A stretch of 64,000 nucleotides of DNA from Desulfovibrio sp. Fe33 (GCF_028532725.1 NZ_JAQKGU010000001.1:124001-188000), one strand, 5' to 3'. Shown: positions 43,803 to 51,475, counted from the stretch's first letter. The notes: generated from the sequence alone by a model not told the origin. Numbers and translations: made by a program.

Positions 43803-45338
43803 ATGATCGCCACCATCTCCTGTGCCGCCCTCATGGGCATCGATGCCTTCAAGGTCCAGCTCGAAGTCGACTTTTCCCGCTCCGGTATGCCCTGTTTCAC
43901 CATGGTCGGCCTGGCCGAAGGGGCCGTACGCGAGGCCAAGGAACGAGTTTTCTCCGCGTTGAAGAACTGCGGCTTCAAGGTGCCGCCCGCCCGAATCGTC
44001 GTGAACCTGGCTCCGGCGGACGTGCGCAAGGAGGGCAGCGGCTACGACCTGCCCCTGGCCGTGGGCATTCTCTGCGCCATGGGCGTTATCGACCGGCAGG
44101 CCGTGGACGGCTGGTTCATGGCCGGGGAATTGTCCCTGAGCGGAGAGCTCAAGTCCGTGCCGGGCGTCCTGCCCCTGGCCCTTGCCGCGCGCAAGGAGGG
44201 CGGACGCGGCATCATCGTGCCCGAGGCCAACGGCCGCGAAGGCGCGGTGGCGGGGGATTTACTGGTACTCGGAGCCTCGGACCTGGGCCAGGTGGTGCGA
44301 ATGCTTCTGGGCGAGGAGACCATCAAGCCCGCCGAGGTGGACATCGACACGCTCTGGAACGAGCGGTCCCGCCATTTGAACGATTTCGGCGAGGTCAAGG
44401 GCCAGGAGCACGCCAAGCGGGCCATCGAGATTGCCGCGGCGGGCGGGCACAATATGCTTTTCATCGGTCCTCCCGGTTCGGGCAAGACCATGCTCGCCAA
44501 GCGCATTCCCACGGTGCTTCCGCCCCTCGGTTTTGAAGAGGCCCTGGAGGTCACCAAGATATACTCCGTGGCAGGGCTGCTTCCGGCGGACCGGGCGCTC
44601 ATGGTCACCCGGCCCTTCCGCACCCCGCACCATACCATTTCGGATGTGGGCCTTGTGGGCGGGGGCCGCTACCCCCAGCCCGGCGAGACCTCCCTTGCGC
44701 ACCGGGGCGTCCTCTTCCTCGACGAGATGCCCGAGTTCAAGAAATCCGTGCTCGAAGTTCTGCGCCAACCGCTGGAGGACGGCGAAGTTTCCATCTCCCG
44801 TTCCCTCATGACGCTCAAATACCCGGCCGACGTCATGCTCGTCGCCGCCATGAACCCCTGTCCGTGCGGCTATCTGTCGGACGAAATGCACCCGTGCACC
44901 TGCACGCCCCTGGCCGTGCAACGCTACCGGAGCAGAATCTCCGGCCCGCTGCTCGACCGCATCGACCTTCATGTGTCCGTGCCCGCCGTCCCCTACGAGA
45001 ATCTCCGGCAGGCCCGTTCCGAAGTGGACTCCGCCACCATGCGCGGCCATATTCTCTCGGCACGGCGCATCCAGGCGGAACGATACGAAGGCCGACACTT
45101 CAGCCTCAACGCCGAGCTGGACGGCGCGGCCCTGGAAGAGTTCTGCGCCCTGAGCGAGGCTGAACACCGTTTCCTGCGGCAGGCCGTGGAAAGCCTGGGC
45201 CTCTCGGCCCGCGCCTATACCCGCGTCTTGCGCATATCCCGCACCATCGCCGACCTCGCCGGAGACGACACCATCCGCGCCGATCACCTGGCCGAGGCCA
45301 TCAATTATCGAAGCATGGACCGCGAAGGCACCGCTTGA
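43803..45338 (+). CDS. comM: Mg-chelatase-like AAA+ ATPase ComM (YifB)
   Basis: ComM is a branch-migration helicase that promotes integration of DNA taken up by natural transformation. The 511 residues have an N-terminal Lon-like domain (MIATISCAALMGIDAFKVQLEVDFSRSG, then FTMVGLAEGAVREAKERV) and an AAA+ domain with Walker A GPPGSGKTMLAKR near residue 218 and Walker B GVLFLDEMPEF near 300. NPCPCGYLSDEMHPCTCTP, a Cys-rich insertion, and LLDRIDLHV follow. The start is the ATG at 43803, matching the usual MIA-type N-terminus. A truncated copy of its first codons lies 1.4 kb upstream. Confidence 0.93.
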   Translation: MIATISCAALMGIDAFKVQLEVDFSRSGMPCFTMVGLAEGAVREAKERVFSALKNCGFKVPPARIVVNLAPADVRKEGSGYDLPLAVGILCAMGVIDRQAVDGWFMAGELSLSGELKSVPGVLPLALAARKEGGRGIIVPEANGREGAVAGDLLVLGASDLGQVVRMLLGEETIKPAEVDIDTLWNERSRHLNDFGEVKGQEHAKRAIEIAAAGGHNMLFIGPPGSGKTMLAKRIPTVLPPLGFEEALEVTKIYSVAGLLPADRALMVTRPFRTPHHTISDVGLVGGGRYPQPGETSLAHRGVLFLDEMPEFKKSVLEVLRQPLEDGEVSISRSLMTLKYPADVMLVAAMNPCPCGYLSDEMHPCTCTPLAVQRYRSRISGPLLDRIDLHVSVPAVPYENLRQARSEVDSATMRGHILSARRIQAERYEGRHFSLNAELDGAALEEFCALSEAEHRFLRQAVESLGLSARAYTRVLRISRTIADLAGDDTIRADHLAEAINYRSMDREGTA

Positions 45339-45342
45339 GGGT

Positions 45343-45465
45343 GCCTCCGGCGGCTGGGGGAAGGGAGGGAAAAACCCTTTGAAAAGGGTTATTTCCCTCC
45401 CTTCCCCCAGACCCCCATCCCTCCCTTTTCCCAAACTTTTTGTGTGCCTTCGGCAGGCGCGCACT
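45343..45465 (+). repeat. Family II long-stem repeat, copy 4
   Basis: Starts 4 bp past the comM stop as GCCTCCGGCGGC, then a long G/A : C/T stem (GGGGGAAGGGAGGGAAAAACCC...CCCTCCCTTCCCCC, about 45355-45408), then CCAAACTTTTTGTGTGCCTTCGGCAG, the reverse of the tail seen in copy 1. Confidence 0.85.
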
Positions 45466-45474
45466 AGCACGGCT

Positions 45475-45508
45475 AAACTAAACTGACCCAACAGGTTCAG
45501 TTTAGTTT
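45475..45508. terminator. Hairpin between the two Family II copies
   Basis: A 12-bp stem AAACTAAACTGA / TCAGTTTAGTTT with a 10-base loop, between Family II copies 4 and 5 after comM. Confidence 0.5.
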
Positions 45509-45549
45509 CTGCTTGTTTTTCATTGGATGCCTTGAAAACGTGAAATAGT

Positions 45550-45675
45550 GTTTCTCCGCGAAGCGGCGATAAAAAGTTTAGGAAGGGAGAGGAGATAGTG
45601 GGTCCGGGGGGAAGAGGAGAGGGAAAGCCCTTTTCAAAGGGTTTCCCTCTCCTCTTCCCCCCGGCCGCCGGAGGC
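45550..45675 (-). repeat. Family II long-stem repeat, copy 5
   Basis: Read on the minus strand it starts GCCTCCGGCGGCCGGGGGG and forms a G/A : C/T stem around AAGCCCTTTTCAAAGGGTTT, then the AAAAAGTTTAGGAAGGG tail and CCGCGAAGCGG hairpin. It closely resembles copy 3 and mirrors copy 4 across the comM/ORP-operon 3' ends. Confidence 0.85.
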
Positions 45676-45677
45676 AA

Positions 45678-45711
45678 AAAAAGTCCCCGCACTGTTGTGC
45701 GGGGACTTTTT
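45678..45711 (-). terminator. Intrinsic terminator of the ORP-type operon
   Basis: A perfect 15-bp stem AAAAAGTCCCCGCAC / GTGCGGGGACTTTTT with loop TGTT, 22 bp after the last gene's stop. Confidence 0.9.
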
Positions 45712-45732
45712 CATTCGATCATCCGTCGGGGG

Positions 45733-46092
45733 CTAGACACCGGACAGGCGGTTGGCGAGTTCGGTGCCGTCCTGGGCGGCGGGGTTGGCGGGCAGGGGCA
45801 TGAGGACGCCGTATCCTTCGGCCGCCTCGTGGAAATCCTCTTCGCTCATGGTGGTGATGACGGCGGTGAGGGTCATGGCCGAGACCATGAGGATTTCGCG
45901 GACCAGGTCGAGGGGCTTGTGGTCGGGCAGGTTCTCGTCGATGACCACGAGCGCCGGGGACTTGGCGGACACCCATTCCAGGGCAGCGGCTCCGGAGGAA
46001 GCCACGTCCACGTCCTGTCCGGTCTTGTCGGCCAGGGCCTTGGAAAAGGCAGCCAGCTCGTCCGGGCGGGTGGTTGCCAGCACAATGGACAT
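45733..46092 (-). CDS. Degenerate receiver-like protein
   Basis: A 119-residue protein with the length and beta-alpha layout of a response-regulator receiver. LVVIDENLPD places an Asp at residue 52 where phosphorylation would occur, and AVITTMSEEDF matches the T-loop. However, the N-terminal acidic pair is missing (VLATTRPDE) and the usual conserved Lys region reads MPLPANP. It may therefore be a pseudo-receiver used as a protein-interaction module. It starts one base after the stop of the NifX-like gene and ends the five-gene ORP-type operon. Confidence 0.65.
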   Translation of the reverse strand: MSIVLATTRPDELAAFSKALADKTGQDVDVASSGAAALEWVSAKSPALVVIDENLPDHKPLDLVREILMVSAMTLTAVITTMSEEDFHEAAEGYGVLMPLPANPAAQDGTELANRLSGV

Positions 46093-46093
46093 G

Positions 46094-46468
46094 TTAGTGT
46101 CCGCCGCCGCAGGTCTGCTCCACGGTGAAGACCGGCAGGGAGTCATGCAGGAACGCCTCGATGGCGGCGTGCACGGTGGGTGCGCCGGAGCCGTGGTAGA
46201 CCTGGATGCCGACCTGGTTGAAGCCCATGAGCGGGCGCATACCCATGCCGCCGGAGATGAGGGCCTGGACCTTGTTGTCGGCCAGGTAGTTCACCGGGGC
46301 CATGCAGCCGCCCTGAACGTGGGGGCAGCTCGGGACCACGGAGACCTCTTTCACTGCGCCGTCTTCGATGTCGACCAGGGTGTACATGGCGCAATGGCCG
46401 AAGTGGGCATCGATGGAGGCGTCCATGCCGCCGGGAGCGGCGGACGGAATTGCAATACGCGTATTCAC
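46094..46468 (-). CDS. NifX/NifB-family iron-molybdenum cluster-binding protein (ORP-like)
   Basis: A 124-residue protein of the dinitrogenase Fe-Mo cofactor-binding family, which includes the Desulfovibrio orange protein that carries a Mo-Cu sulfide cluster. Typical blocks are IAIPSA, DASIDAHFGHCAMYTLVDI, VVPSCPHVQGGC and ISGGMGMRPLMGFNQVGIQVY. The cysteines in HFGHC, SCPH and GGC are possible metal ligands. A near-equal NifX domain (124 residues) forms the end of the fusion protein at 48224-49168, so the operon has two copies. Flanking P-loop ATPases with ferredoxin domains resemble the ORP complex genes. Confidence 0.82.
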   Translation of the reverse strand: MNTRIAIPSAAPGGMDASIDAHFGHCAMYTLVDIEDGAVKEVSVVPSCPHVQGGCMAPVNYLADNKVQALISGGMGMRPLMGFNQVGIQVYHGSGAPTVHAAIEAFLHDSLPVFTVEQTCGGGH

Positions 46469-46491
46469 TGTAAAAACTCCTTACAAATAAG

Positions 46492-47370
46492 TTAATTGCA
46501 TGTATCCAAAAGGGCCAGGACCCCGGCCCAGGACGTCTTGAGGGTTTCGGAAAGCTCCGGGTTGTCGGTCTCGGTGAGGACCTTTCGTTCGAGCATGGCG
46601 TCGACCACGGCGCGGTCGTGCGGGAACCGTCCGGCCAGGGTATAGCCCTTGCCGACGCTCCACTTTTCGATTTCTTCGGTCATGTCCGGGTTGATGTCCC
46701 ATTTGTTGACCAGCACGGCGACCTTGGTACGGAAGCGGTCGCAGAGTTCGGCCACGCGCTTGAGGTCGTGCAGTCCGGACGGGGTCGGCTCGGTGACGAT
46801 GACGGCCAGGTCGGTTCCGGCCATGGAGCTTATCACCGGGCAGCCGATGCCGGGAGTGCCGTCGCAGAGCACGAGGTTGAGTCCCTGTTCTTCGGCGATG
46901 GCCCTGGCCTGCTGCTTGAGCAGGGTGACCAGGCGGCCGGAGTTTTCCTCGCCGGGGAAGAGCTGGGCGTGGACCATGGGGCCGAACCGGGTGTCGGAGA
47001 CGTACCATTGTCCGCAGTGCTTTTCCGGGAAGTCGATGGCCTTTTCCGGGCAGAGAGCGACACAGACCTTGCATCCTTCGCAGGCCAGGGAATCGACCTG
47101 GTAAACGTCGCCCGCTTCGCGCACGGCGTCGAACCGGCACAGCTCGGCGCACTGGCCGCAGCCGATGCAGCGATCCGGGTCGATAACCGCCTCGTGGCCG
47201 GAGTTGAAGGCTTTTTCCGACTTGAGCTGCGGGTCGAGGAGCAGATGCAGGTCCGGGGCGTCCACGTCGAGATCGCAGAGAATGGCGTTGTCCGCGAGAT
47301 GGGCGAACGCCCCGGCGATGGAGGTCTTGCCCGCGCCGCCCTTGCCGCTGATGACTACTATTTCGCGCAT
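46492..47370 (-). CDS. MinD/Mrp-type P-loop ATPase with inserted 2[4Fe-4S] domain (1)
   Basis: A 292-residue ATPase with the deviant Walker A GKGGAGKTS at residues 9-17 and LCDLDVDAPDLHLLL. A ferredoxin-like insertion has two clusters: CIGCGQCAELC near residue 68 and CEGCKVCVALCP near 95. The ATPase half resumes with LVLCDGTPGIGCPVISS and VTEPTPSGLHDLKR. Paired ATPases of this type accompany the orange protein in Desulfovibrio and are tied to the ORP complex, reported to affect septum placement. It overlaps the 5' neighbour by 13 bases. Confidence 0.88.
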   Translation of the reverse strand: MREIVVISGKGGAGKTSIAGAFAHLADNAILCDLDVDAPDLHLLLDPQLKSEKAFNSGHEAVIDPDRCIGCGQCAELCRFDAVREAGDVYQVDSLACEGCKVCVALCPEKAIDFPEKHCGQWYVSDTRFGPMVHAQLFPGEENSGRLVTLLKQQARAIAEEQGLNLVLCDGTPGIGCPVISSMAGTDLAVIVTEPTPSGLHDLKRVAELCDRFRTKVAVLVNKWDINPDMTEEIEKWSVGKGYTLAGRFPHDRAVVDAMLERKVLTETDNPELSETLKTSWAGVLALLDTCN

Positions 47371-48227
47371 GATTCGCCTCCCTTTGCCGCCGCGGCGCGC
47401 ATGTGTCCGCGCAGATCGACGAAGGTTTGCTCCAGTTCGGTGAGCGCGTCCGCGACGACCTCGCCTCTGGAGTAGGCTTCGGCGATGTCGCGGGAGTAGG
47501 GGATTTCGGCCCAGACCGGGATGTTGTTCTCGCGGCAGAAGTCGCGCACGGCGGTATCGCCGAGGTCGGACCTGTTGATGACCGCGCCCATGGGCTTGTT
47601 CAGCGGGGTGAAGGCTTCCCAGGCGAGCTTGAAGTCATGGAATCCGAAGGGGGTGGGCTCGGTGACGAGGACGATGCAGTCCGCGTCGGTCACGGCCGCG
47701 ATGGCCGGGCAGCTCACGCCGGGAGGGGCGTCGATGATGATGTCGCCCCGTTTTTTCAGTTCGGGGAAGAGGTGGCGGATCTGGCGCATGAGCGGCGGGC
47801 TCATGGCCTCGCCAACGCGCAGCCGCCCCATGACGAAGTCGTGCCGCCCGGCGGTGCCCTTGCAGATTTCGCCCAGTTCGCGTCGGCCCGGGAAGAGCGC
47901 GCCCTCGGGGCAGACGGCCAGGCAGCCGCCGCATCCGTGGCACATTTCCGGGAAGACGAGCAGGGTGTCGGCCATGACCGTGATGGCCTTGAACTGGCAC
48001 AACTCGGCGCAGGCCCGGCATCGGGTGCACTTGGACTCGTCGGCCTCGGGAACCTCGATCCATGCCTTGGCGACGTCGGTCAGCTCGGGCTTGAGGAAGA
48101 GGTGGAGGTTGGGTTCCTCCACATCGAGGTCCACGAGGGTGGCGGGTCCGTCCCAAAGGGCGGCCAGGGATGAAGACACAGTGGTCTTGCCCGTGCCGCC
48201 CTTGCCGCTTGCGACGGCGTAGATCAC
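47358..48227 (-). CDS. MinD/Mrp-type P-loop ATPase with inserted 2[4Fe-4S] domain (2)
   Basis: A 289-residue paralogue of the downstream ATPase. The Walker A is GKGGTGKTT at residues 8-16 and the switch region is LVDLDVEEPNLHLFL. The ferredoxin insertion has CTRCRACAELCQ and CHGCGGCLAVCP, then the DIIIDAPPGVSCPAIAA and VTEPTPFGFHDFKL blocks. The two ATPases probably form a heterodimer that couples ATP turnover to cluster or electron transfer. It starts inside the stop of the fusion gene (ATGA), so translation is coupled. Confidence 0.88.
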   Translation of the reverse strand: MIYAVASGKGGTGKTTVSSSLAALWDGPATLVDLDVEEPNLHLFLKPELTDVAKAWIEVPEADESKCTRCRACAELCQFKAITVMADTLLVFPEMCHGCGGCLAVCPEGALFPGRRELGEICKGTAGRHDFVMGRLRVGEAMSPPLMRQIRHLFPELKKRGDIIIDAPPGVSCPAIAAVTDADCIVLVTEPTPFGFHDFKLAWEAFTPLNKPMGAVINRSDLGDTAVRDFCRENNIPVWAEIPYSRDIAEAYSRGEVVADALTELEQTFVDLRGHMRAAAAKGGESCAK

Positions 48228-49168
48228 TTGTTGCCTCCGGCCTGCGCATTGGGGGCGTCGGCCATGTTGACCTGGCCCGCCATGTATTTCTCGACCGCTT
48301 CGCGAACGGTCATGTTGTCCACGTCCTGGCCGATGCTGATGCCCGCGGCCTGAAGGGCGGTGAACGCCTTGGGGCCGACGTAGCCGGTCAGCAGCACCTT
48401 GGCTCCGGCGTTGGCCACGTTTTCGGCGGCCTGGATGCCCGCGCCCTGGGCCATGGCCTGGGAACCGCCGTTGTCCACGTACTGGACCACGGTCATGGTT
48501 TTCGGGTCCACGATGGCGAAGCCGCCCGCCCGTCCGAAACGGGGATCAACGCGGTCGTCCAGGGTGGGGCCTTCGGTGGTTACTGCTATTCTGCTCATGG
48601 TTGCGTCCTTGATTTGCTGTTGTGTTCCGGAACCTGCGGCGGCTCCGCGGCCCTGGCCCATTCCTGCGCCTTGGCTCATTCCTGCGCCCTGACCGCCCAT
48701 TCCGCGGCCCTGGCCCATACCCATTCCGCGACCCATTCCACGGCCGCGGCCGCCCATGCACCGTCCGCCGCCGCCTGCGCCGCGCGGTCCGGTTCCGTCC
48801 ATTCCTGGCATACTGTCATCTCCAAGTGTTTGGGACGATTCGCCCCGTGACTTTTTGGGGCATTCCCAGGCGTCACCGGCAAGGGTGTAGTGGCCGCCAT
48901 CGATACGGATGGCGTGCCCCTCGGCCAGCGCCGTGGCAACAATGTGCCGCGCCGAGCCGAGAACCCTGCCGAAAGTGGCCCTGGATACGCCCATGGCCTG
49001 TGCGCCCTCCTCCTGGGTAAGCCCCTGCGCGTCGGCCAGCCGAAGCGCTTCCAGCTCTTCCAGGGTCAGGGTCGCGGTCTGCAACTCGTGCATGGGGATG
49101 CCCTGCGGCTTGTAATGCGTCGCACCGGGTTCCTGCTGCACGGTCCGCCTGATCTTTCGTCTTCCCAT
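48224..49168 (-). CDS. DUF134 - Gly/Met-rich linker - NifX fusion protein
   Basis: One uninterrupted 314-codon frame with three parts. Residues 1-100 are DUF134, a putative HTH DNA-binding domain (MGRRKIRRTVQ, LTQEEGAQAMGVSRATFGRVL). Residues 120-190 are a DUF5320-like Gly/Met/Arg/Gln-rich segment (MPGMDGTGPRGAGGGG). Residues 191-314 are a NifX-like domain (MSRIAVTTEG, DDRVDPRFGRAGGFAIV). ATGs at both inner borders have Shine-Dalgarno-like sequences: GGAG 8 bases before 48811 and AAGGA 7 bases before 48598. Shorter products from the same frame are therefore possible. It is the first gene of the ORP-type operon, followed by the two ATPases. Confidence 0.85.
   Translation of the reverse strand: MGRRKIRRTVQQEPGATHYKPQGIPMHELQTATLTLEELEALRLADAQGLTQEEGAQAMGVSRATFGRVLGSARHIVATALAEGHAIRIDGGHYTLAGDAWECPKKSRGESSQTLGDDSMPGMDGTGPRGAGGGGRCMGGRGRGMGRGMGMGQGRGMGGQGAGMSQGAGMGQGRGAAAGSGTQQQIKDATMSRIAVTTEGPTLDDRVDPRFGRAGGFAIVDPKTMTVVQYVDNGGSQAMAQGAGIQAAENVANAGAKVLLTGYVGPKAFTALQAAGISIGQDVDNMTVREAVEKYMAGQVNMADAPNAQAGGNK
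48598..48604 (-). promoter_or_regulatory. Internal ribosome-site candidate before the NifX domain
   Basis: On the minus strand AAGGA lies 7 bases upstream of an in-frame ATG at 48596-48598 (MSRIAVTTEG), which begins a 124-residue NifX-like domain matching the length of the neighbouring NifX protein. Confidence 0.4.
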
Positions 49169-49201
49169 TGGCCCTCACTCGTATGAACAGTTACACAAAT
49201 G

Positions 49202-49229
49202 AAGATACGCTCGGATGTTGAGGAGTCAA
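49202..49229 (-). promoter_or_regulatory. Sigma-70-type promoter of the ORP-type operon
   Basis: On the minus strand TTGACT (49224-49229) and TATCTT (49202-49207) are spaced by 16 bases, 34 bases upstream of the DUF134-fusion start. A GCATATGC palindrome lies just upstream (about 49241-49248). I saw no sigma-54 pattern here. Confidence 0.5.
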
Positions 49230-49404
49230 GAGCAAAAATGAGCATATGCCCAAAAAAATATTCGGCGGCAGCGAACGGGGAAGGGAAGGGGGGAGGCTGG
49301 GCGGAGTGCGGGTAGAGGTAAGCGGCGGCCCGAGTTGCCATTATCAGGCCTGGGCCGGGCGTTCGCATGGACAAGCGGTTCGAGCGGGTGTATTCACCTG
49401 GGCC

Positions 49405-49848
49405 ATGCGAACTCCTGCGGATAGGCTCCGCCATACCATACTCTTCGAGGTCATCGGCCTCGTCACCTGTACGCCCCTGGCCTCCTGGGCGCTCGGCCGC
49501 GATTTTTTTCGCGTGGGCGTCATGACCATGATAATTTCTCTTACAGCCATGGTCTGCAACTACTTGTTCAACCTGGCTTTCGATCACGTGCTTGAAAGCT
49601 TGGGCCATCCGGTGAATGTGCGTCCGCCCTGGCTGCGCGCCGTGCACGCCGTGCTTTTCGAGGCGAGCCTCATGCTGCTGACCGTGCCCTTCGTGGCCTG
49701 GTGGCTTGATCTTTCCCTGTGGGCCGGGTTCCTCACGGAAGTAGGTTTCGCCGTCTTTTTCCTGGTTTACGCTTATATATACAACTGGGCATACGACGCG
49801 TATTTTCCCATGCCCGTCGCATCCACGGTCAAAACGACAGGAGACTAG
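49405..49848 (+). CDS. PACE-family multidrug/chlorhexidine efflux transporter
   Basis: A 147-residue inner-membrane protein with four predicted TM helices. Two tandem bacterial transmembrane-pair units begin RLRHTILFEVIGLVTCTPLASWALG and LRAVHAVLFEASLMLLTVPFVAWWLDLS, as in AceI-type PACE exporters, each with the Glu in the first helix (FEV, FEA). The start at MRTPADRLRH is chosen because it fits the family length; the frame is open 53 codons upstream through low-quality sequence. It is 2 bp upstream of a LysE-family gene and divergent from the ORP-type operon. Confidence 0.82.
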   Translation: MRTPADRLRHTILFEVIGLVTCTPLASWALGRDFFRVGVMTMIISLTAMVCNYLFNLAFDHVLESLGHPVNVRPPWLRAVHAVLFEASLMLLTVPFVAWWLDLSLWAGFLTEVGFAVFFLVYAYIYNWAYDAYFPMPVASTVKTTGD

Positions 49849-49850
49849 CC

Positions 49851-50489
49851 ATGTTCGGCGTCCATGACTTCCTTCTTTTCGTCCTTTCCGGTCTGCTCTT
49901 GAACATCACTCCGGGCCAGGATGTCTTTTATGTCGTCAGCAGGGGCGCTTCCCATGGCTGGAAGATGGGTTCCGTGGCCGCCTTCGGTGTGTGCACGGGC
50001 TGTTTCGTTCACGTTTTCGCCGCCGCGCTGGGGTTGTCCGCCATTCTCGCCACCTCGGCTATGGCCTTTACCGTAGTCAAGTACGTGGGCGCTGCCTATC
50101 TTATCTGGGTGGGCATCTCCATGTGGCGCAAGAACGGCAACGGCGGCGGCGAGGAGAATGATGAATTCTTCCGGGTGAAGGCGAGCAAGGTCTACGCCCA
50201 GGGATTTTGGACCAACGCCCTCAACCCCAAGGTGGCCCTGTTCTTCATGGCTTTCCTTCCCCAGTTCGTGTCCGTGGACGCCCCCAACAAGCCGCTCGCC
50301 TTCCTTCTGCTGGGCATGGTCTTCACCTGCACCGGCACCCTGGTCAATCTCGCCTATGCCTGGTCGGCCGCACGCGTTTCCGCCAAGCTCGGCAAGAACG
50401 GCTCTTTTGGCACCTGGGCCAAGCGCGCCGCAGGCACACTGTTCGTCGGCCTGGGCATTCGGCTGGCCATGTCCGATTCCGTAAGCTAG
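49851..50489 (+). CDS. LysE/RhtB-family amino-acid exporter
   Basis: A 212-residue six-TM exporter, starting MFGVHDFLLFVLSGLLLNITPGQDVFYVVSRGASHG, with the TPGP/Q motif of the LysE/RhtB superfamily. Later segments include VKYVGAAYLIWVGISMW and FWTNALNPKVALFFMAFLPQFV. It probably exports a small neutral amino acid or amino-acid-like solute; the specificity is unknown. The gene starts 2 bp after the PACE stop, so the two exporters form one operon. A terminator follows. Confidence 0.88.
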   Translation: MFGVHDFLLFVLSGLLLNITPGQDVFYVVSRGASHGWKMGSVAAFGVCTGCFVHVFAAALGLSAILATSAMAFTVVKYVGAAYLIWVGISMWRKNGNGGGEENDEFFRVKASKVYAQGFWTNALNPKVALFFMAFLPQFVSVDAPNKPLAFLLLGMVFTCTGTLVNLAYAWSAARVSAKLGKNGSFGTWAKRAAGTLFVGLGIRLAMSDSVS

Positions 50490-50516
50490 TTCTGTTTTTC
50501 CGTTTCTCGTTCGATA

Positions 50517-50551
50517 ACCGCCGCCCTCACTTGAGGCCCGGCGGTTTTTTT
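50517..50551 (+). terminator. Intrinsic terminator of the PACE/LysE operon
   Basis: CCGCCG / CGGCGG stem within AACCGCCGCCC...GGCGGTTTTTTT, 28 bp after the LysE-type stop. Confidence 0.75.
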
Positions 50552-50572
50552 CGAGTCCAGAATTCACCCCTT

Positions 50573-50719
50573 CACTCGCGGCGGCCCACCACAGAACGAA
50601 ACGCCGCGCCGAAGGCGCATATATGGGATGCAAGGGTGCGAGCCCTTGCCCGCCGGAGGCGAAATCATCCGATCATCGCCGCGAAGCGGCTTCCAACGCC
50701 TAATTCTGTCTTCAGGAAA
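50573..50719 (-). repeat. Family I multi-hairpin repeat, copy B
   Basis: Reverse-orientation copy sharing GGGATGCAAGGGTGCGAGCC and the CGGAGGCGAAATCATCC region with copies A, C and D. It retains the TCTTCAGG end that matches copy A's GAAGAC end. Copy C follows 182 bp away in the same orientation. Confidence 0.85.
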
Positions 50720-50754
50720 TCAAAAGAGCGGGAGCCGCTTTGATCCCGCCTCCG

Positions 50755-50877
50755 CACTCGCGGCGGACCACCACAGAACGAAACGCCGCGCCGAAGGCGC
50801 ATACATGGGATGCAAGGGTGCGAGCCCTTGCCCGCCGGAGGCGAAATTACCCGATCATCGCCGCGAAGCGGCTTCCA
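50755..50877 (-). repeat. Family I multi-hairpin repeat, copy C
   Basis: Second tandem reverse copy, nearly identical to copy B over about 120 bp but with a different outer end. Both point away from the minus-strand winged-helix gene at 51026-51196, i.e. lie 3' of it in its sense. Confidence 0.85.
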
Positions 50878-50948
50878 CCCCTGTATTTTTCCCCTCCTTC
50901 CATGAACAACAGCCAGGCCGGGAGGAATGCGCAGCCTCCGGAAACGGG

Positions 50949-50981
50949 AAGCCCCGGTCTCGGGGGAAGAGACCGGGGCTT
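50949..50981. terminator. Bidirectional terminator
   Basis: A perfect 13-bp stem AAGCCCCGGTCTC / GAGACCGGGGCTT with a 7-base loop, 45 bp after the stop of the winged-helix gene. Confidence 0.8.
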
Positions 50982-51025
50982 CATCATCAAGAGGAGGTAA
51001 GGCAGAGGGTGTGACTATCGGTTAT

Positions 51026-51196
51026 CTAGGCAGGTTCGTAGTAGCACCGCTTGGGTGAAACCACGCTCCCTTCTTCCTTGAGGGTCTTTATGGCCTTGGA
51101 AACTTCTTTGCCGTCCACATCGAGAACTTTGGCGATGTCGCCGGGACGAACCGGCTTTCCGGCTTCCCGCATGGCTTTCAGAACTTTATCTTTCAT
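51026..51196 (-). CDS. Small winged-helix DNA-binding protein (56 aa)
   Basis: A 56-residue protein, MKDKVLKAMREAGKPVRPGDIAKVL..., whose whole length forms one winged helix: helix 1, helix-turn-helix (PGDIAKVLDVDGKEVSKAIKTL) and wing (SVVSPKRCYYEPA). It could be a tiny transcription regulator or an RNA-polymerase-associated factor. The start at 51196 has GGAG 9 bases upstream; a longer in-frame start at 51226 is less likely. Its 3' side is crowded with a terminator and two Family I repeats. Confidence 0.7.
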   Translation of the reverse strand: MKDKVLKAMREAGKPVRPGDIAKVLDVDGKEVSKAIKTLKEEGSVVSPKRCYYEPA

Positions 51197-51475
51197 TGAA
51201 ATGCTCCCTTGCTCATTTGATATCAAGAATCATTCCTGATTTGAAAGGAGTTGTCAACAGGAAATCGGCGTTGTTGCCACGGCACGGGCAAAAAGGTAGA
51301 AAAGAAGACAGTCCCAGGCTTTTGTCCGTTGTTTCCGATCCTCCAGCCAAGGAGCCCCATGATCGAATCAGCCACCATGTCAGGAAGGGGAATCCGCCAC
51401 GGAATCTACTGGCCGCATAGGCGGTTGGAGCCGGAGGCGTTGTCCCGCGCAGCCGTCCGCGGAGGGCAGAAAGAC

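Noticed and set aside
49160-49260. Sigma-54 promoter for the ORP-type operon
   Set aside because: I looked for TGGCAC-N5-TTGC on the minus strand and did not find it; a sigma-70-like pair fits better.
50573-50877. Tandem repeats as a CRISPR array or mobile element with transposase
   Set aside because: Only two copies with a 182-bp period, units far longer than CRISPR repeats, no spacers of regular size and no cas or transposase gene. Related copies at other loci show it is a dispersed element.
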